This document shows positions 35,932-46,017 of a stretch of DNA of 64,000 nt, piece after piece. The stretch is from positions 1 to 64,000 of the forward strand of contig CAWCDM010000029.1 in the NCBI GenBank assembly GCA_963794185.1, written 5' to 3'. Position 1 is the stretch's first letter, and every line of letters starts with the position of its first letter. The stretch comes from JAMXLO01 sp963794185 (GTDB lineage Bacteria; Pseudomonadota; Alphaproteobacteria; Acetobacterales; Acetobacteraceae). The translations under genes and the position numbers were made by a program. A model generated the notes under the pieces. It searched no databases and was not told the origin of the DNA. It worked only from the letters and a program-made list of their open reading frames with translations.

Positions 35932-37524
35932 TCAGCGGATGCGCGGCAGTTCCGCGTAGGTGTGGAACGGCGGCGGCGAGGACAGGGTCCATTCCAGCGT
36001 CGTGGCGCCCTCGCCCCAGTAGTTGTCCGCCACATGCTCCTTCGAGGTGAAGGTGCGGTAGAGCACATAGAAGAACACCAGCAGCGCGACGCCGCCGATA
36101 TAGGCGCCGATCGAGGAGACGAAGTTCCAGCCGGCGAACGCCGCGGGATAGTCCGGATAGCGGCGCGGCATGCCGGACAGGCCGAGGAAGTGCTGCGGGA
36201 AGAACGCCAGGTTGGCGCCGATGAAGGTGAGCCAGAAATGCACCTTGCCCCAGAACTCCGGGTACTGATGGCCCGACATCTTGCCGATCCAGTAGTAGAA
36301 GCCGGCGAAGATCGTGAACACCGCGGCGAGCGACAGCACGTAGTGGAAATGCGCCACCACGTAGTAGGTGTTGTGCACGATCTGGTCGATGCCGGCATTG
36401 GCCAGCACGACGCCGGTGACGCCGCCGATGGTGAACAGGAAGATGAAGCCGATCGCAAACAGCATCGGCGTCTTCAGCTCGATCGAGCCGCCCCACATGG
36501 TGGCGATCCAGGAGAAGATCTTGATCCCGGTCGGCACCGCGATGACCATCGTCGCCGCCATGAAATAGGCGCGCGTGTCCACGTCGATCCCCGAGACGAA
36601 CATGTGGTGCGCCCACACCACGAAGCCGATCACGCCGATCGCCACCATGGCATAGGCCATGCCGAGATAGCCGAAGATCGGCTTGCGGCTGAACGTCGAG
36701 ATCACGTGGCTGATGATGCCGAAGCCCGGCACGATCATGATGTAGACCTCGGGGTGGCCGAAGAACCAGAACAGGTGCTGGAACAGCACCGGATCGCCGC
36801 CGCCGGGCGGATCGAAGAACGCGGTGCCGAAATTGCGGTCGCAGATCAACATGGTGATCGCGCCGGCCAGCACCGGAATCGCCAGCAGCAGCAGGAACGC
36901 CGTGATCAGTTCGCCCCAGACGAACAGCGGCATCTTATGCAGCGTCATGCCGGGCGCGCGCATGTTGAAGATCGTGGTGATGAAGTTGATGGCGCCGAGC
37001 AGCGAGCTGATGCCGGCCAGGTGCAGCGCGAACAGCGTGCAGTCCATGCCGATGCCCGGCTCGTAGGTTGCGTTCGCGAGCGGCGGGTAGAGCGTCCAGC
37101 CGGTGCCCGACTCACCCAGGAACAGGCCGGTGACGACCAGCAGGAACGCCGGCGGCAGCAGCCAGAAGCTGATGTTGTTCAGCCGCGGGAACGCCATGTC
37201 CGGCGCGCCGATCATCAGCGGCACGAACCAGTTCCCGAAGCCGCCGAAAGTCGCCGGCATGACCGAGAAGAAAATCATCAGCAGCCCGTGCGACGTGACG
37301 ATCGTGTTCCACTCCTGCCCCGACGTGATGATGGTGTTGCCCGGGGCGTTGAGCTGGGCGCGCATGATCTCCGACAGGATGCCGCCAACCACGCCGCCGA
37401 ACACCGCGAAGCACAGATAGAGCGTGCCGATGTCCTTGTGGTTGGTGCTGCACAGCCAGCGAACGAAGAAGCTGGGCTTGTGATCATGATGATCGTGGGC
37501 ATCGTCGTGGGTGGTTGCCGACAT
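35932..37524 (-). CDS. ctaD: Cytochrome c oxidase subunit I (aa3-type)
   Basis: 530 residues, intact, catalytic subunit with low-spin heme a and the heme a3-CuB centre. The conserved WFFGHPEVYIMIVPGFGIIS carries the CuB His and cross-linked Tyr, and HHMFVSGIDVDTRAYF the other CuB histidines. Twelve membrane helices are expected. Together with ctaC and ctaE it makes the proton-pumping terminal oxidase of aerobic respiration. Confidence 0.97.
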   Translation of the reverse strand: MSATTHDDAHDHHDHKPSFFVRWLCSTNHKDIGTLYLCFAVFGGVVGGILSEIMRAQLNAPGNTIITSGQEWNTIVTSHGLLMIFFSVMPATFGGFGNWFVPLMIGAPDMAFPRLNNISFWLLPPAFLLVVTGLFLGESGTGWTLYPPLANATYEPGIGMDCTLFALHLAGISSLLGAINFITTIFNMRAPGMTLHKMPLFVWGELITAFLLLLAIPVLAGAITMLICDRNFGTAFFDPPGGGDPVLFQHLFWFFGHPEVYIMIVPGFGIISHVISTFSRKPIFGYLGMAYAMVAIGVIGFVVWAHHMFVSGIDVDTRAYFMAATMVIAVPTGIKIFSWIATMWGGSIELKTPMLFAIGFIFLFTIGGVTGVVLANAGIDQIVHNTYYVVAHFHYVLSLAAVFTIFAGFYYWIGKMSGHQYPEFWGKVHFWLTFIGANLAFFPQHFLGLSGMPRRYPDYPAAFAGWNFVSSIGAYIGGVALLVFFYVLYRTFTSKEHVADNYWGEGATTLEWTLSSPPPFHTYAELPRIR

Positions 37525-37556
37525 CGTCCGTCTCCTTCACGCACCGACCCGCCGGG

Positions 37557-38438
37557 TCAGCGCTGAACCCCTGCCGCGGCCAACAGGCGCGGTTCGCCAT
37601 TCGCCTGCACCGGCTCCGTCGCCGGCGCCGCATCGGAGAATTTGGTCTTCGCCTCGGCCAGCCAGGCGTCGAATTCCTCGGGCGTCACGGCGCGCACGGC
37701 GATCGGCATGCGGCTGTGGTTGGTGCCGCAGATCTGGTTGCACTGGCCGTAGAACACGCCGGGCTTGTCGGCGCGGAACCAGGTCTCGATCGTCCGCCCT
37801 GGAATCGCATAGCGCTGGGCGCCGAGCGAGGGAATGAACCAGCTATGGATGACATCCGTGCTCGTCTGCAGCACGCGGATGGTTTTGCCGGCCGGCACGA
37901 CGAGCTGGTTGTCCACCTCGAGCAGGCGAAGCTGACCGGGCTTCAGTTGATCATCCGGGATGATGTAGCTTGAGAAGTCGATGTTGTTCTTGTCCGGGTA
38001 GGTGTATTCCCAGTACCACTGATGCCCGGTCACCTTGACCGTGAGATCGGCATCGCGCGGCTTGTCCTCGTAGTAGATCAGGCGGAAGGACGGGATCGCA
38101 ATGATCACCAGGATCAGCACCGGAATCACCGTCCAGGCGATCTCCAGCATCGTGTGGTGCGCGGTGCGGCTCGGCACCGGATTGCGCCCGGAATTGTAGC
38201 GCCACATCACCCAGCCGAGCAGCCCGGCGACAAACAGCGTGATCAGCGTGATGATGACCAGCACCAGATCGTGCAGATCGATCTGCTGCTGCTTCAGCGG
38301 CCCGCCGGCCGCCTGCATGCCCATCTCCCACGGCCGCGGCGCGCAGACCGCCTGGGCCAGCGCCACCCCGCCGGGAGCGCCCATCATTGCCGTCAACGCG
38401 GCGAACAGCCGCCGGTATCGCAACATCGGCCAATCCAT
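37557..38438 (-). CDS. ctaC: Cytochrome c oxidase subunit II
   Basis: 293 residues from the ATG at 38438 (a second ATG at 38456 is equally possible). A signal-like N-terminus (LFAALTAMMGAPGGVALAQA) is followed by two membrane helices and a periplasmic cupredoxin domain with the CuA site: His in STDVIHSWF and CNQICGTNHSRM supplying Cys, Cys, His and Met. WYWEYTYPD is the conserved aromatic patch for electron entry from cytochrome c. First gene of the leftward oxidase operon. Confidence 0.96.
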   Translation of the reverse strand: MDWPMLRYRRLFAALTAMMGAPGGVALAQAVCAPRPWEMGMQAAGGPLKQQQIDLHDLVLVIITLITLFVAGLLGWVMWRYNSGRNPVPSRTAHHTMLEIAWTVIPVLILVIIAIPSFRLIYYEDKPRDADLTVKVTGHQWYWEYTYPDKNNIDFSSYIIPDDQLKPGQLRLLEVDNQLVVPAGKTIRVLQTSTDVIHSWFIPSLGAQRYAIPGRTIETWFRADKPGVFYGQCNQICGTNHSRMPIAVRAVTPEEFDAWLAEAKTKFSDAAPATEPVQANGEPRLLAAAGVQR

Positions 38439-38587
38439 CCCGCTTCGGTCCCCCATCCGGACCCGTCCCGGGCCGGCTCTCAGGTCTATCGGCCTACCGG
38501 ACCATGTGCGCGAGATCAAGGTCCGCGACGGCAATTCACTGTCACGACGTGGCGTCGGGACATGCGGCGCTTGGTTGGGAAAGAAGT

Positions 38588-38636
38588 GGATGCCGACCCC
38601 CAGCCTTCGCCGGGGCATGCTCCGTCGGCATGACGC
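38588..38636. repeat. Small GC-rich palindromic repeat
   Basis: The words GATGCCGACCCCC, CTTCGCCGG and GTCGGCATGACG form an imperfect hairpin of the kind seen as multicopy intergenic repeats. It lies between ctaC and the convergent-side methyltransferase gene. Confidence 0.35.
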
Positions 38637-38667
38637 TCCGTGACCGGCCTTCGCCAGTCGCGGACGT

Positions 38668-39334
38668 TCAGTTTCTGAGCCGCACCAGCGTGAAGAGGCC
38701 GAACGGGAACACTGGGATCGAGAGGCTGCGAACCAGGTCCTCAGGCGCGAACAGTTCGTCCATGGCGAAGTCAGGATGCCACCCGATCGCGCGCGACGCC
38801 GAGGCCATGGCCCGCTCGACCCACCATCGCGGCCCCTTCTCGGCCCGGAAGTGGTTGACGAATCAGGATGTTGCCACCGGGCCGCACCACGCGGCGCATC
38901 TCGGCCAGCAGGGCGCGCGGATGCGGCACGACCGAGGCCACGAACATCGCCACAGCGATGTCGAATGCGGCGTCCTCGAAGTCGGTCGCCTCTGCGTCCA
39001 TCTCGTGCAGCGCCTCGACGTTGCCGAGGCGGAGTTCGGCCACGCGTTTGCGGGCCTGTGCCAGCATCTCGGCGGAGAGGTCGATGCCGGTGATCCGCTT
39101 CATCGGCAGATAGTGAGGCAATGCAAGGCCGGTTCCCACGCCGACTTCGAGCACCCGGCTGCCCGGCATGCGGTTGGCCAGCTCCACGGCGCGGCGGCGC
39201 CCGATCGCGGATACGCCGCCGAACACCAGATCATAGACGCCGGCCCATCGTTTGTAGGCGGCGCGGACGTCATCGGCATCCAGGGCCGCCCGCGGAGCGG
39301 AATTGCGGCGTGTTGACTCCTGGGAGTGGCTCAT
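38668..39334 (-). CDS. Class I SAM-dependent methyltransferase (PmtA/UbiE-like), frameshifted
   Basis: About 221 residues. Motif I is VLEVGVGTGLALP, motif II region GIDLSAEMLAQARKRV, with a Tyr-rich start (YKRWAGVYDLVFG) typical of phosphatidylethanolamine N-methyltransferase PmtA. At about 38868 one extra T breaks the frame; without it the protein continues IVNHFRAEKGPRWWVERAM to VFPFGLFTLVRLRN and a stop at 38668, as in relatives. Probable role: phosphatidylcholine synthesis, though UbiE-type quinone methylation cannot be excluded. Confidence 0.8.
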
Positions 39335-39558
39335 GATTGCCGTTTCCTTCCAGTCGCTGCCTAAACGTCGCAAGCGAGCCGCGCAACCCTGGATCGGTGG
39401 TCACGGCAGGGCTGTCAAGCGGTAAGCGAGGCGCAATGTGGTGAACGGCGCGCAGCGGACCCACCACGCGATGACGAACCGCATGCTGTCCGAGATTAGC
39501 CTGGTCAGGCGGTCGGCTGGTTCCGGGCCACCGTCTCCAGCCGCCGTCAGCCGAAAAC

Positions 39559-39768
39559 CTAGTCCGACTGGCTGAGGTTCACCGCCGCAGTACGACCGTT
39601 CTGCTGCTGTTCGACCTCGAAGCCGATCTTCTGACCTTCGTTCAGACTTCGCAGCCCCGCCTTCTGCACGGCGCTGATATGGACGAACACATCCTTTCCG
39701 CCGGTTTCCGGAGCGATGAAGCCGTAGCCTTTTGTCGGGTTGAACCACTTAACGGTGCCCTTGGGCAT
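39559..39768 (-). CDS. Cold shock protein, CspA family
   Basis: 69 residues. RNP1 KGYGFI and RNP2 VFVHISAV are intact within a single OB-fold domain. RNA chaperone. The ATG at 39768 begins MPKGTVKWFNPTKG. Located divergently from tatA. Confidence 0.95.
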   Translation of the reverse strand: MPKGTVKWFNPTKGYGFIAPETGGKDVFVHISAVQKAGLRSLNEGQKIGFEVEQQQNGRTAAVNLSQSD

Positions 39769-40113
39769 CGACGCGCTGCCTTTCTGCCTGTGGGCGGTAC
39801 GCCTCGCGTGAGACGGCCGCCCAATTTCATGGGAGCGCATATGGACCAGGCCGCAACGCCCCCACCCCTGCGGCAGGAGTCCGTCATTTGTTGCTACCGA
39901 GTGGACGGTATTGCCTGCCGAACAGCAACGATACCCGTGCCCACGCTTCCTCGCAATCAATCCTGCGATGAACCGGCAATAAACCTTGCGCCCGGGTTTC
40001 CGGATCGGCATGCGGGGCATGGCGGCGGAAAGCGCTTGCATCCATCTCCCGACCGCGCCATGTCGTTGCAGTGGACGCCGGGGCCATCAGATTGGCGTCC
40101 GCTTGGAGGACTT
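39769..40113. other. Divergent region between csp and tatA
   Basis: 345 bases without a supported gene. It should hold the promoters and the long 5' leader usual for cold-shock genes. I could not pick out a convincing promoter or riboregulator by eye. Confidence 0.4.
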
Positions 40114-40356
40114 ATGGGTAGCTTCAGCATTTGGCACTGGATGGTGGTCCTTCTGGTCGTGTTGCTCCTGTTCGGGAGCGGCAAGGTCAGCAGCCTGATG
40201 GGTGACTTCGCGAAGGGCATCAAGTCCTTCAAGAAGAACATGGCGGAAGGCGACGACGCCTCCATGGAGGCCAGCGCGGACAAACCGACGGGGACGATTG
40301 CGGCTCCTACCGCACAGCCAACGCCGGCCGCACGCGAGCACACGGCATCGCACTAG
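40114..40356 (+). CDS. tatA: Twin-arginine translocase subunit TatA
   Basis: 80 residues: a short N-terminal helix (IWHWMVVLLVVLLLFG), the hinge FGSGKVSSLMGDFAKGIKSFKKN amphipathic helix, and a variable tail. Forms the pore-like part of the Tat export machinery. GGAGGA lies just before the ATG. No tatB or tatC is adjacent, so the gene is separate from them in this genome. Tat clients in this window include the binding protein at 16700 and the MBL enzyme at 58271. Confidence 0.93.
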   Translation: MGSFSIWHWMVVLLVVLLLFGSGKVSSLMGDFAKGIKSFKKNMAEGDDASMEASADKPTGTIAAPTAQPTPAAREHTASH

Positions 40357-40452
40357 GCATCCGGCCCGCGGATTCCAGTCATTAGACGGCCCTTGCGGCG
40401 ATCCGACATGAGGGTTGCTGGCCGCATGGCCTAATTTCGCCCGACCAGACAT

Positions 40453-40482
40453 TTGTGCCGCCCCCGGTCGAGGGCGGCACAA
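40453..40482. terminator. Candidate hairpin terminator after tatA
   Basis: TTGTGCCGCCC (40453-40463) and GGGCGGCACAA (40472-40482) are perfect 11-base arms with an 8-base loop. There is no T-run after it, so it may be a structural element rather than an intrinsic terminator. The rest of 40357-40705 holds nothing else I can support apart from a weak TTGACG at 40646. Confidence 0.4.
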
Positions 40483-40705
40483 TGCGTTACGGCGGCGCAC
40501 CCGATAGCATCCCGTTGGATGGCTGGCGCGCAGCGATGGCCATCAACCCGCCGGAATGCCGGGCCTTTACGCCCCCGCCACCCAAGCCATTGTGGTTGCC
40601 ACGCCAGTTGTCCACAAGTTTTTGTGGGTCCGCGCAATTGGCAGGTTGACGGCCGCCCGAAGGCGTATACCGTATCTTGTGGTTATGCGGTGGGAGGACC
40701 ACGAG

Positions 40706-41214
40706 ATGGAGTGGGCCGAGGAAACGATCGTTCGCCTGCGTTCGCTATGGGATGAAGGGCATTCAACCGCCGAGATCGGCCGGCGGCTTGGGGTCTCGAA
40801 AAATGCCGTGGTCGGCAAGGCGCACCGACTCGATCTTCCGGCCCGGCCATCGCCGATCCGCCGCGACGGATCGGGGAGGGCAGGCCGCCGCGCCGCTCGG
40901 CGCCGCGCCGCGTTGCCGGCCCTACCCTGCCGCCGCTTTCCAGCACCGGCCTGATCGGCGTGTCGGGACAGGTGATGATGCCGATTGCTACGCCGCTGGC
41001 GCCAAGATCAACGCCCGTGCCGCCACAGCGCGTGCAGCCTCCGCCGCCGCGGCCCTATGGGCGCGTCATCACCTGCTGCTGGCCAATCGGCGAGCCGGGC
41101 ACGCGCAGCTTCTGCTTCTGCGACGCCGCGTCGGTGCCTGGGAAGCCGTACTGCGAAGACCATGCGCAGCTGGCCTACGTCCGTGTGCGCGACCGCCGCG
41201 AGGATGCCGCCTAA
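40706..41214 (+). CDS. gcrA: GcrA cell cycle regulator, frameshifted
   Basis: Alphaproteobacterial regulator that binds sigma-70 and methylated GANTC DNA. The helix-turn-helix part TIVRLRSLWDEGHSTAEIGRRLGVSKNAVVGKAHRLDLPARPSPI is intact, and the C-terminal sigma-binding part CCWPIGEPGTRSF ... GKPYCEDHAQLAYVRVRD is in another frame. The Pro-rich linker between them contains the shift(s); the span needs two bases removed, one probably from the GGG at 40878-40880. A Shine-Dalgarno GGGAGGA precedes the ATG at 40706. As gcrA is usually essential where present, the break is more likely an error than a mutation. Confidence 0.88.
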
Positions 41215-41227
41215 GGTCAGGCAATCG

Positions 41228-42417
41228 CTATTCCGGCAGGCCGAGCAGCGTGCGCAGGACGTAATCGGTGTGCGCGCCGGCCGCCGGACCGGGCCAGCCG
41301 ATCGCTGCCTCGGGCGGATCGCCATCCAGCCGGATCGCCGGGCCGGGGTGCAAGGTAGCGGCCGATCAACGGATCGTCCACCGCCTGCACCGACCCGCGG
41401 GCAAGGAAATGCGGATCGCCGGCACAGTCGGCGATGTCGTACAGGCGCGAGCAGGGCACATCGGCCGCATCCAGCCGCGCCTCGGCCTCCTTCGCCGGCA
41501 GGGTGCGGGTCCAGGCGGCGATCGCGGCATCGAGCGCGTCGCGACGCGCGCAGCGGTCGGCATTCGCTGGCATAGGCCGGGTCGCGGGCGAGTTCCGGCC
41601 GGCCGATCGCCGCCATGAGACGGGCAAAGATCAGGTCCGAGTTGCCGGCAATGCAGAGCCATCTGCCATCGGCGCAGGGATACGTGTTGGTCGGTGCCGC
41701 GGTCTCGATCGCCGCGCCGACCGGCTGGCGGATGCGCCCATCCATCGCATATTCCGGCAGCATCCCTTCCATCAGGCTGAACACGGAATCGACCAGGTTC
41801 ACGTCGATCACACGCCCGCGCCCGGTCCCCGCGGCATCGCGCTGCCACAGTGCCGACAACAGCCCGATCGCGGCATACAGCCCGGCCAGATCGTCGCTGA
41901 TCGAGATGCCGCAGCGCGGCGGCGGCAGATCGGAACTTCCGGCGGGATGCGCGGTGAGGTGGCGGATGCCGCCGATCGCCTCGCCGATCGCGCCGAACGC
42001 CGGCTTGTCCCGGTACGGTCCATCCTGGCCGTAGCCGGAGATGCGCGCGATCACCAGGCGCGGGTTGACGGCGTGGAGCGCGTCAGGTCCGAGCCCGAGC
42101 CGCTCGAGCCCGCCGGCGCGCAGGTTCTCGACCAGCACGTCGGCGCGCGCGCCAAGCCGCAGCACAATGTCGCAGTCGCGTTTCAGGTCCAGCATGACGG
42201 AAAACTTGTTGCGCCCGTGCACGCTGAACCACACCGAGTTGCCGTCCACCGCCGCGCCCCAGCCGCGGAACGGGTCGCCGCCTGGAGGCTCGATCTTGAT
42301 CACCTCGGCGCCGAGATCGGCCAGGATGCGCGTGCAGAAGGGGGCGGCGATGTAGTGGCCGATCTCGAGCACCTTGAGGCCGACCAGCGGGCCGGTGCGT
42401 TCGGGCAGGATGGACAT
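41228..42417 (-). CDS. CaiB/BaiF family CoA-transferase, two frameshifts
   Basis: About 395 residues. N-terminus LVGLKVLEIGHYIAAPFCTRILADLGAEVIKIEPPGGDPFRGWG, then VLVENLRAGGLERLGLG and RISGYGQDGPYRDKPAF, all class III CoA-transferase marks. Frames change near 41590 (AYAS/NADRCARR) and at the GGG at 41340-41342, after which it ends HTDYVLRTLLGLPE at a stop at 41228. Second CaiB-type gene in the window; it lies opposite the AtzG-like/amidase pair, 291 bases away. Confidence 0.85.
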
Positions 42418-42708
42418 GGCGGGCCTCCGGCTTCGTGTAGATTTGATCATGGCAAGCGGAAGATCGGGGCGGGCAACATGCCGCCCTTACGGATTTATTA
42501 ACGGTTCACCGCCCATATTGCGGAGCGCGGACCCGGCTTCGGCCGGTGTCTTGTTTCCTCCCCGATGCCGCGCCCCGTCGTTGGTGCGCGGCTCCCTTGA
42601 GGCGGTGTGGTCCCAAGCCGCACCGCCATTTTTTCGTCCGCCTTCCCCCCTGGCTTCCCCCTGAACACACGCGGTCGCATGATCGGGCACTGTTATCAGG
42701 AGCAGGCC

Positions 42709-42891
42709 ATGGACAAGGAACTGATCGCGAAACTCGCGCGGGCCGCCGGTCTGGACAAGGCGCTGGCGGAATTCCCGGACGATGTCGCAGTCGCTGCCGA
42801 ACAGGCGCTGGGCCACAGGGACGCAATCGCCTGGCCCACCGATCCGGCCGCCGAACCATGGCCGCCGATGCGCGCGGGGACCGGGCTGTGA
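42709..42891 (+). CDS. AtzG/GatC-like small partner of the second amidase
   Basis: 60 residues, helical N-terminal half (DKELIAKLARAAGLDKALAEFPDDV) and a C-terminal belt with Pro and EPWPP. AGGAG precedes the ATG. Its TGA overlaps the amidase GTG (GTGA), so the two are translated together. This is the second amidase in the window with such a partner; similarity to AtzG itself is weak, so the call rests on architecture. Confidence 0.6.
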   Translation: MDKELIAKLARAAGLDKALAEFPDDVAVAAEQALGHRDAIAWPTDPAAEPWPPMRAGTGL

Positions 42892-44284
42892 GCGAACTGC
42901 ATTGGCTGAGTGCCGCCGAGGCCGCGCGCGCATTCGCTGCCCACCGCCTCTCGCCGGTCGAGTTGCTGACTGCACTGCTGGCCCGAATCGAGCGGCTCGA
43001 TCCGAAGCTGCACGCCTTCACCCGGCTCGATGCCGATGCGGCGATGGCTGCGGCGCGCGCGGCCGAAGCCGAGATTGCCGCGGGACGGGTGCGCGGCCCG
43101 CTGCACGGCGTGCCGGTCGGCGTGAAGGACATCATCGATGTGGCCGGGCTGCCGACCACGTGCCATTCGAGGATCCTGCTCGAAAACATCGCCAAGGCCG
43201 ATGCGGTGGTAATCGCGAAAACTGCGGCAGGCCGGCGCGATCATCCTGGGCAAACTGTCCACCCATGAATTCGCCATCGGCGGGCCAAGCTTCGATCTGC
43301 CGTTCCCGCCAGCGCGCAACCCATGGAATCCCGATCATCATCCGGGCGGTTCATCGTCGGGCTCCGGCGCGGGCGTCTGCGCCGGACTGTTTCCCCTGGC
43401 GCTCGGCTCCGACACCGGCGGTTCGGTCCGCAACCCGGCCAGCGCCTGCGGCATCGTCGGGCTGAAGCCGACCTATGGCCTGGTGTCGCGGCGCGGCGTG
43501 TTCCCGCTGTCCTATACGCTCGATCATGTCGGCCCGATGACCCGCACGGTGGCGGACAACGCGCTGCTGCTGGACGCGCTCGCCGGGCATGATCCGGCCG
43601 ACCCCGGAAGTGCGGCCACGAGCGCGCGGTATTTTGGCCGCTCGCTGGACCGTGGCGTGCGCGATCTGCGCGTCGGCTTCGTCCGGCATTTCCACGAGAT
43701 CGACAAGCCGGCGCATCCGGAGGTGACGGCAGCGTTGGAGGATGCGGCGCGCGTCCTGCAGGCCGAGGGGGCGGAGGTGCGCACCGTCACCCTGCCGTCG
43801 CTCAACGAGTTCGCCGCGGTGAACCGGGTGATCCTGTGCAGCGAGGCCTGGTCGATCCACGCGACCGTGGCTGCGCTCGCGCCCGGGCGATTACGGCCAA
43901 CTCTCGCGCCAGCGGCTGATGCCGGGCGCCTTCATGAATGCCGGTGACTATGTCGGGGCGCAGCGCCGGCGGCTGCAGATGATCGCGGCGGTGGAGGAGC
44001 TGTTCCGCGACTGCGACGTGCTGCTGTGCGCGAGTTCGATGGACCCGGCGAGCCGCATCGAGGACGCGGCGGAAACCGCCCGGACCTATCCGCGACAGGC
44101 GCGCACGCCGTTCAACGTGACCGGCCATCCGGCGCTGGCGATGATGGCGGGCCTGTCGGATGCGGGGCTGCCGCTCTCGGTGCAGTTCGTCGGCCGGTAT
44201 TTCGACGACGCGACTGTGCTGCGCGTCGCCGCCGCGTACGAACGCGGCACCGATTGGCACAAGAAACGCCCGCCTGTTGGGTAG
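42888..44284 (+). CDS. Amidase (amidase signature family), two frameshifts
   Basis: About 464 residues. Lys in VGVKDIIDVAG, the GGSSSGSGAG loop and nucleophile Ser in SDTGGSVRNPAS are all there. Frame breaks at about 43222 (one A too many: KLRQAGAIILGKLSTHEF is restored) and at GGG 43885-43887 (restoring PGDYGQLSRQRLMPGAFM). GTG start overlaps the small partner. Like the first amidase it is probably one half of a heteromeric hydrolase; substrate unknown. Confidence 0.88.
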
Positions 44285-44294
44285 GGTCGTGCGA

Positions 44295-44352
44295 TACCCC
44301 TCCCCCAGCCTTGGTCCGCTTCGCGGCCCAAGCCCGCAAGGGGAGGGGGAGG
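44295..44352. repeat. Imperfect GC-rich palindrome
   Basis: CCCCTCCCCCAGCCTTGG and a CAAGCCCGCAAGGGGAGGGG arm face each other between the amidase and phosphatase genes, similar in words to the element at 34723. Confidence 0.5.
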
Positions 44353-44386
44353 CGCGTTTGTTCTCCGCATCTGACGGACGCACGGC

Positions 44387-45008
44387 ATGACCGAAACGCG
44401 CTTCTGGCTGATCCGCCACGCGATCGTCGATGAGAATGCGCGGGCCATCCTGTACGGCATCATGGACGTGCCGTTGTGCGAGACGAGCCTGCTTGAGCAG
44501 ACGCCGATGTACCGGGCGCTTGCCGCACAGGTTGCCGCGGCCCGCGGTGTGGAAGGTGACCCCCTTGTCGCGCACCCGCCGGACCGCCGAAGCGATCTTC
44601 GCCGCCGGCTATCCGCACGCCGAGCCCGAGGTCGAGCCGGATCTGATCGAGCAGAGCCTCGGCGAATGGCAGGGCCTGCCGCATGCCGAACTGCCGGCGC
44701 GGCTGACCCTGCCGAAGCATGCCTTCTGGCCGCTCGCCGGCCATGAACGTCCGCCGGGCGGCGAGACGATGGCCGAGGTCATCGATCGGGTCGGCACGGC
44801 TTTGGAGGGTCTGGCGGTCCAGTACGAGGACCAGGACGTGGTCATCGTCAGCCATGGCGGGGCGATCCGGGCCGCGGTGGCGCACTGCCTGCGGATCGGC
44901 CCGGACAACGCGCTGCATCTGGTTGTGCAGAACCTCTCGCTGACCCGCCTGGAGCGAAGCCCGGACGGATGGCGCGTCGTGTGCGTCAACGAGTTGCCGG
45001 GCTATTGA
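44387..45008 (+). CDS. Histidine phosphatase family protein, frameshifted
   Basis: About 206 residues, phosphoglycerate-mutase-like. Catalytic His is in LIRHAIVDEN, a conserved Arg in SRTRRTAEAIF and the second His in VIVSHGGAIRAAV. The frame breaks at the CCC at 44541-44543; removing one C gives AAAAVWKVTPLSRTRRTAEAI. Members include phosphatases of cobalamin and sugar-phosphate metabolism; the substrate is not evident. Confidence 0.88.
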
Positions 45009-45125
45009 CCTGCCCGCCGGCGAGTTTCATCCAGGATCGATTACAATGCCGCCGCGAATCGGCGCGAAAGGTAGTATGGGCCTGCGAATCGGGCGCCCCT
45101 ATGTCCCGAAAACGAGGAGAGGATC

Positions 45126-45938
45126 ATGAGACGCATCCTGCTGGCCGCCGCAGCGCTCGCCGCGCTGTCCCTGCTCGCGCCGCGCATCGCGCACGCCCAG
45201 GGTGACGAACAGACCCTGGTGGACCGCGCCACGCTCGCGGTGCAAGAGATCGCAACGTCGTCGCTGTCGGACGATCCGCGGAAGATGCTTGAGCGCGGCC
45301 CGCGGGGCGATGATCTGCCCCCGGGTGTTCAAGGTGGGCCTGTTCTTCGGCGGCGAGGGCGGCGCGTGCGTGCTGCTCGCGCGTTCCGGCAACGGCACCT
45401 GGTCCTATCCGGCGTTCATCGGCATGGGAAGCGGCAGCTTCGGCCTGCAGATCGGCCTCCAGGACAGCCAGATCGTCATGCTGATCATGACGGAAAAGGG
45501 CCTTGCCGCGGTCATGGACAGCCAGTTCAAGCTCGGCGCCGACGCCTCGATCGCCGTCGCCACGCTCGGCGCCGGCATCCAGGGCGCCACCACCGGGGCG
45601 CTGGGCGCCGACATCATCGCGTTCTCCCAGTCGCGCGGCCTGTACGGCGGGATCACCCTCGAAGGCAGCATCATGGGCGCGAAGACCGAATGGAACCGCG
45701 CCTACTACGGCCGCGAGTACTGGCCACGCGCCAGATCGTGATCGACATGCAGGCCACCAATCCGGGCGCCGATCCGCTTCGCGAGGTGATGACGCGCTTC
45801 GGCACCGCCGAGGTCAAGCAGGCCGCCAGCCCACCGCCGCCGCTGGCCTATCAGGCGTCGCCGCCTGCGCCGAGTGCACCGACGCAGTTGCAGCCGCCCG
45901 CACCGGTCAAGCAGCAGAACCTGCCGCCGCCGCGATAG
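45126..45938 (+). CDS. SYLF/Ysc84-domain lipid-binding protein, two frameshifts
   Basis: About 270 residues, exported (LLAAAALAALSLLAPRIAHAQ). The SYLF domain reads VFKVGLFFGGEGGACVLL, GSGSFGLQIGLQ and SIAVATLGAGIQGATTGALGADI. The C-terminal tail is Pro/Gln-rich. The frame changes at the GGGG at 45304-45307 (three Gs restore GPRAMICPRVFKVG) and near 45722 (a G missing, YWATRQIVID). Members bind phosphoinositides or act at membranes; role here unknown. Confidence 0.8.
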   Translation: MRRILLAAAALAALSLLAPRIAHAQGDEQTLVDRATLAVQEIATSSLSDDPRKMLERGPRGDDLPPGVQGGPVLRRRGRRVRAARAFRQRHLVLSGVHRHGKRQLRPADRPPGQPDRHADHDGKGPCRGHGQPVQARRRRLDRRRHARRRHPGRHHRGAGRRHHRVLPVARPVRRDHPRRQHHGREDRMEPRLLRPRVLATRQIVIDMQATNPGADPLREVMTRFGTAEVKQAASPPPPLAYQASPPAPSAPTQLQPPAPVKQQNLPPPR

Positions 45939-46017
45939 CCGCTCCCGCGGCGATCACGGCTGCGGCTGCCCAGGGCTTCGATGCGCCAACGTCGTTTCGA
46001 TCTCGCAAGGCAGCGTC

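Noticed and set aside
35377..37566. 729-codon open frame antisense to ctaD and ctaB
   Set aside because: Low-complexity His/Arg/Asp-rich translation typical of the antisense of a GC-rich gene; ctaD on the other strand is certain.
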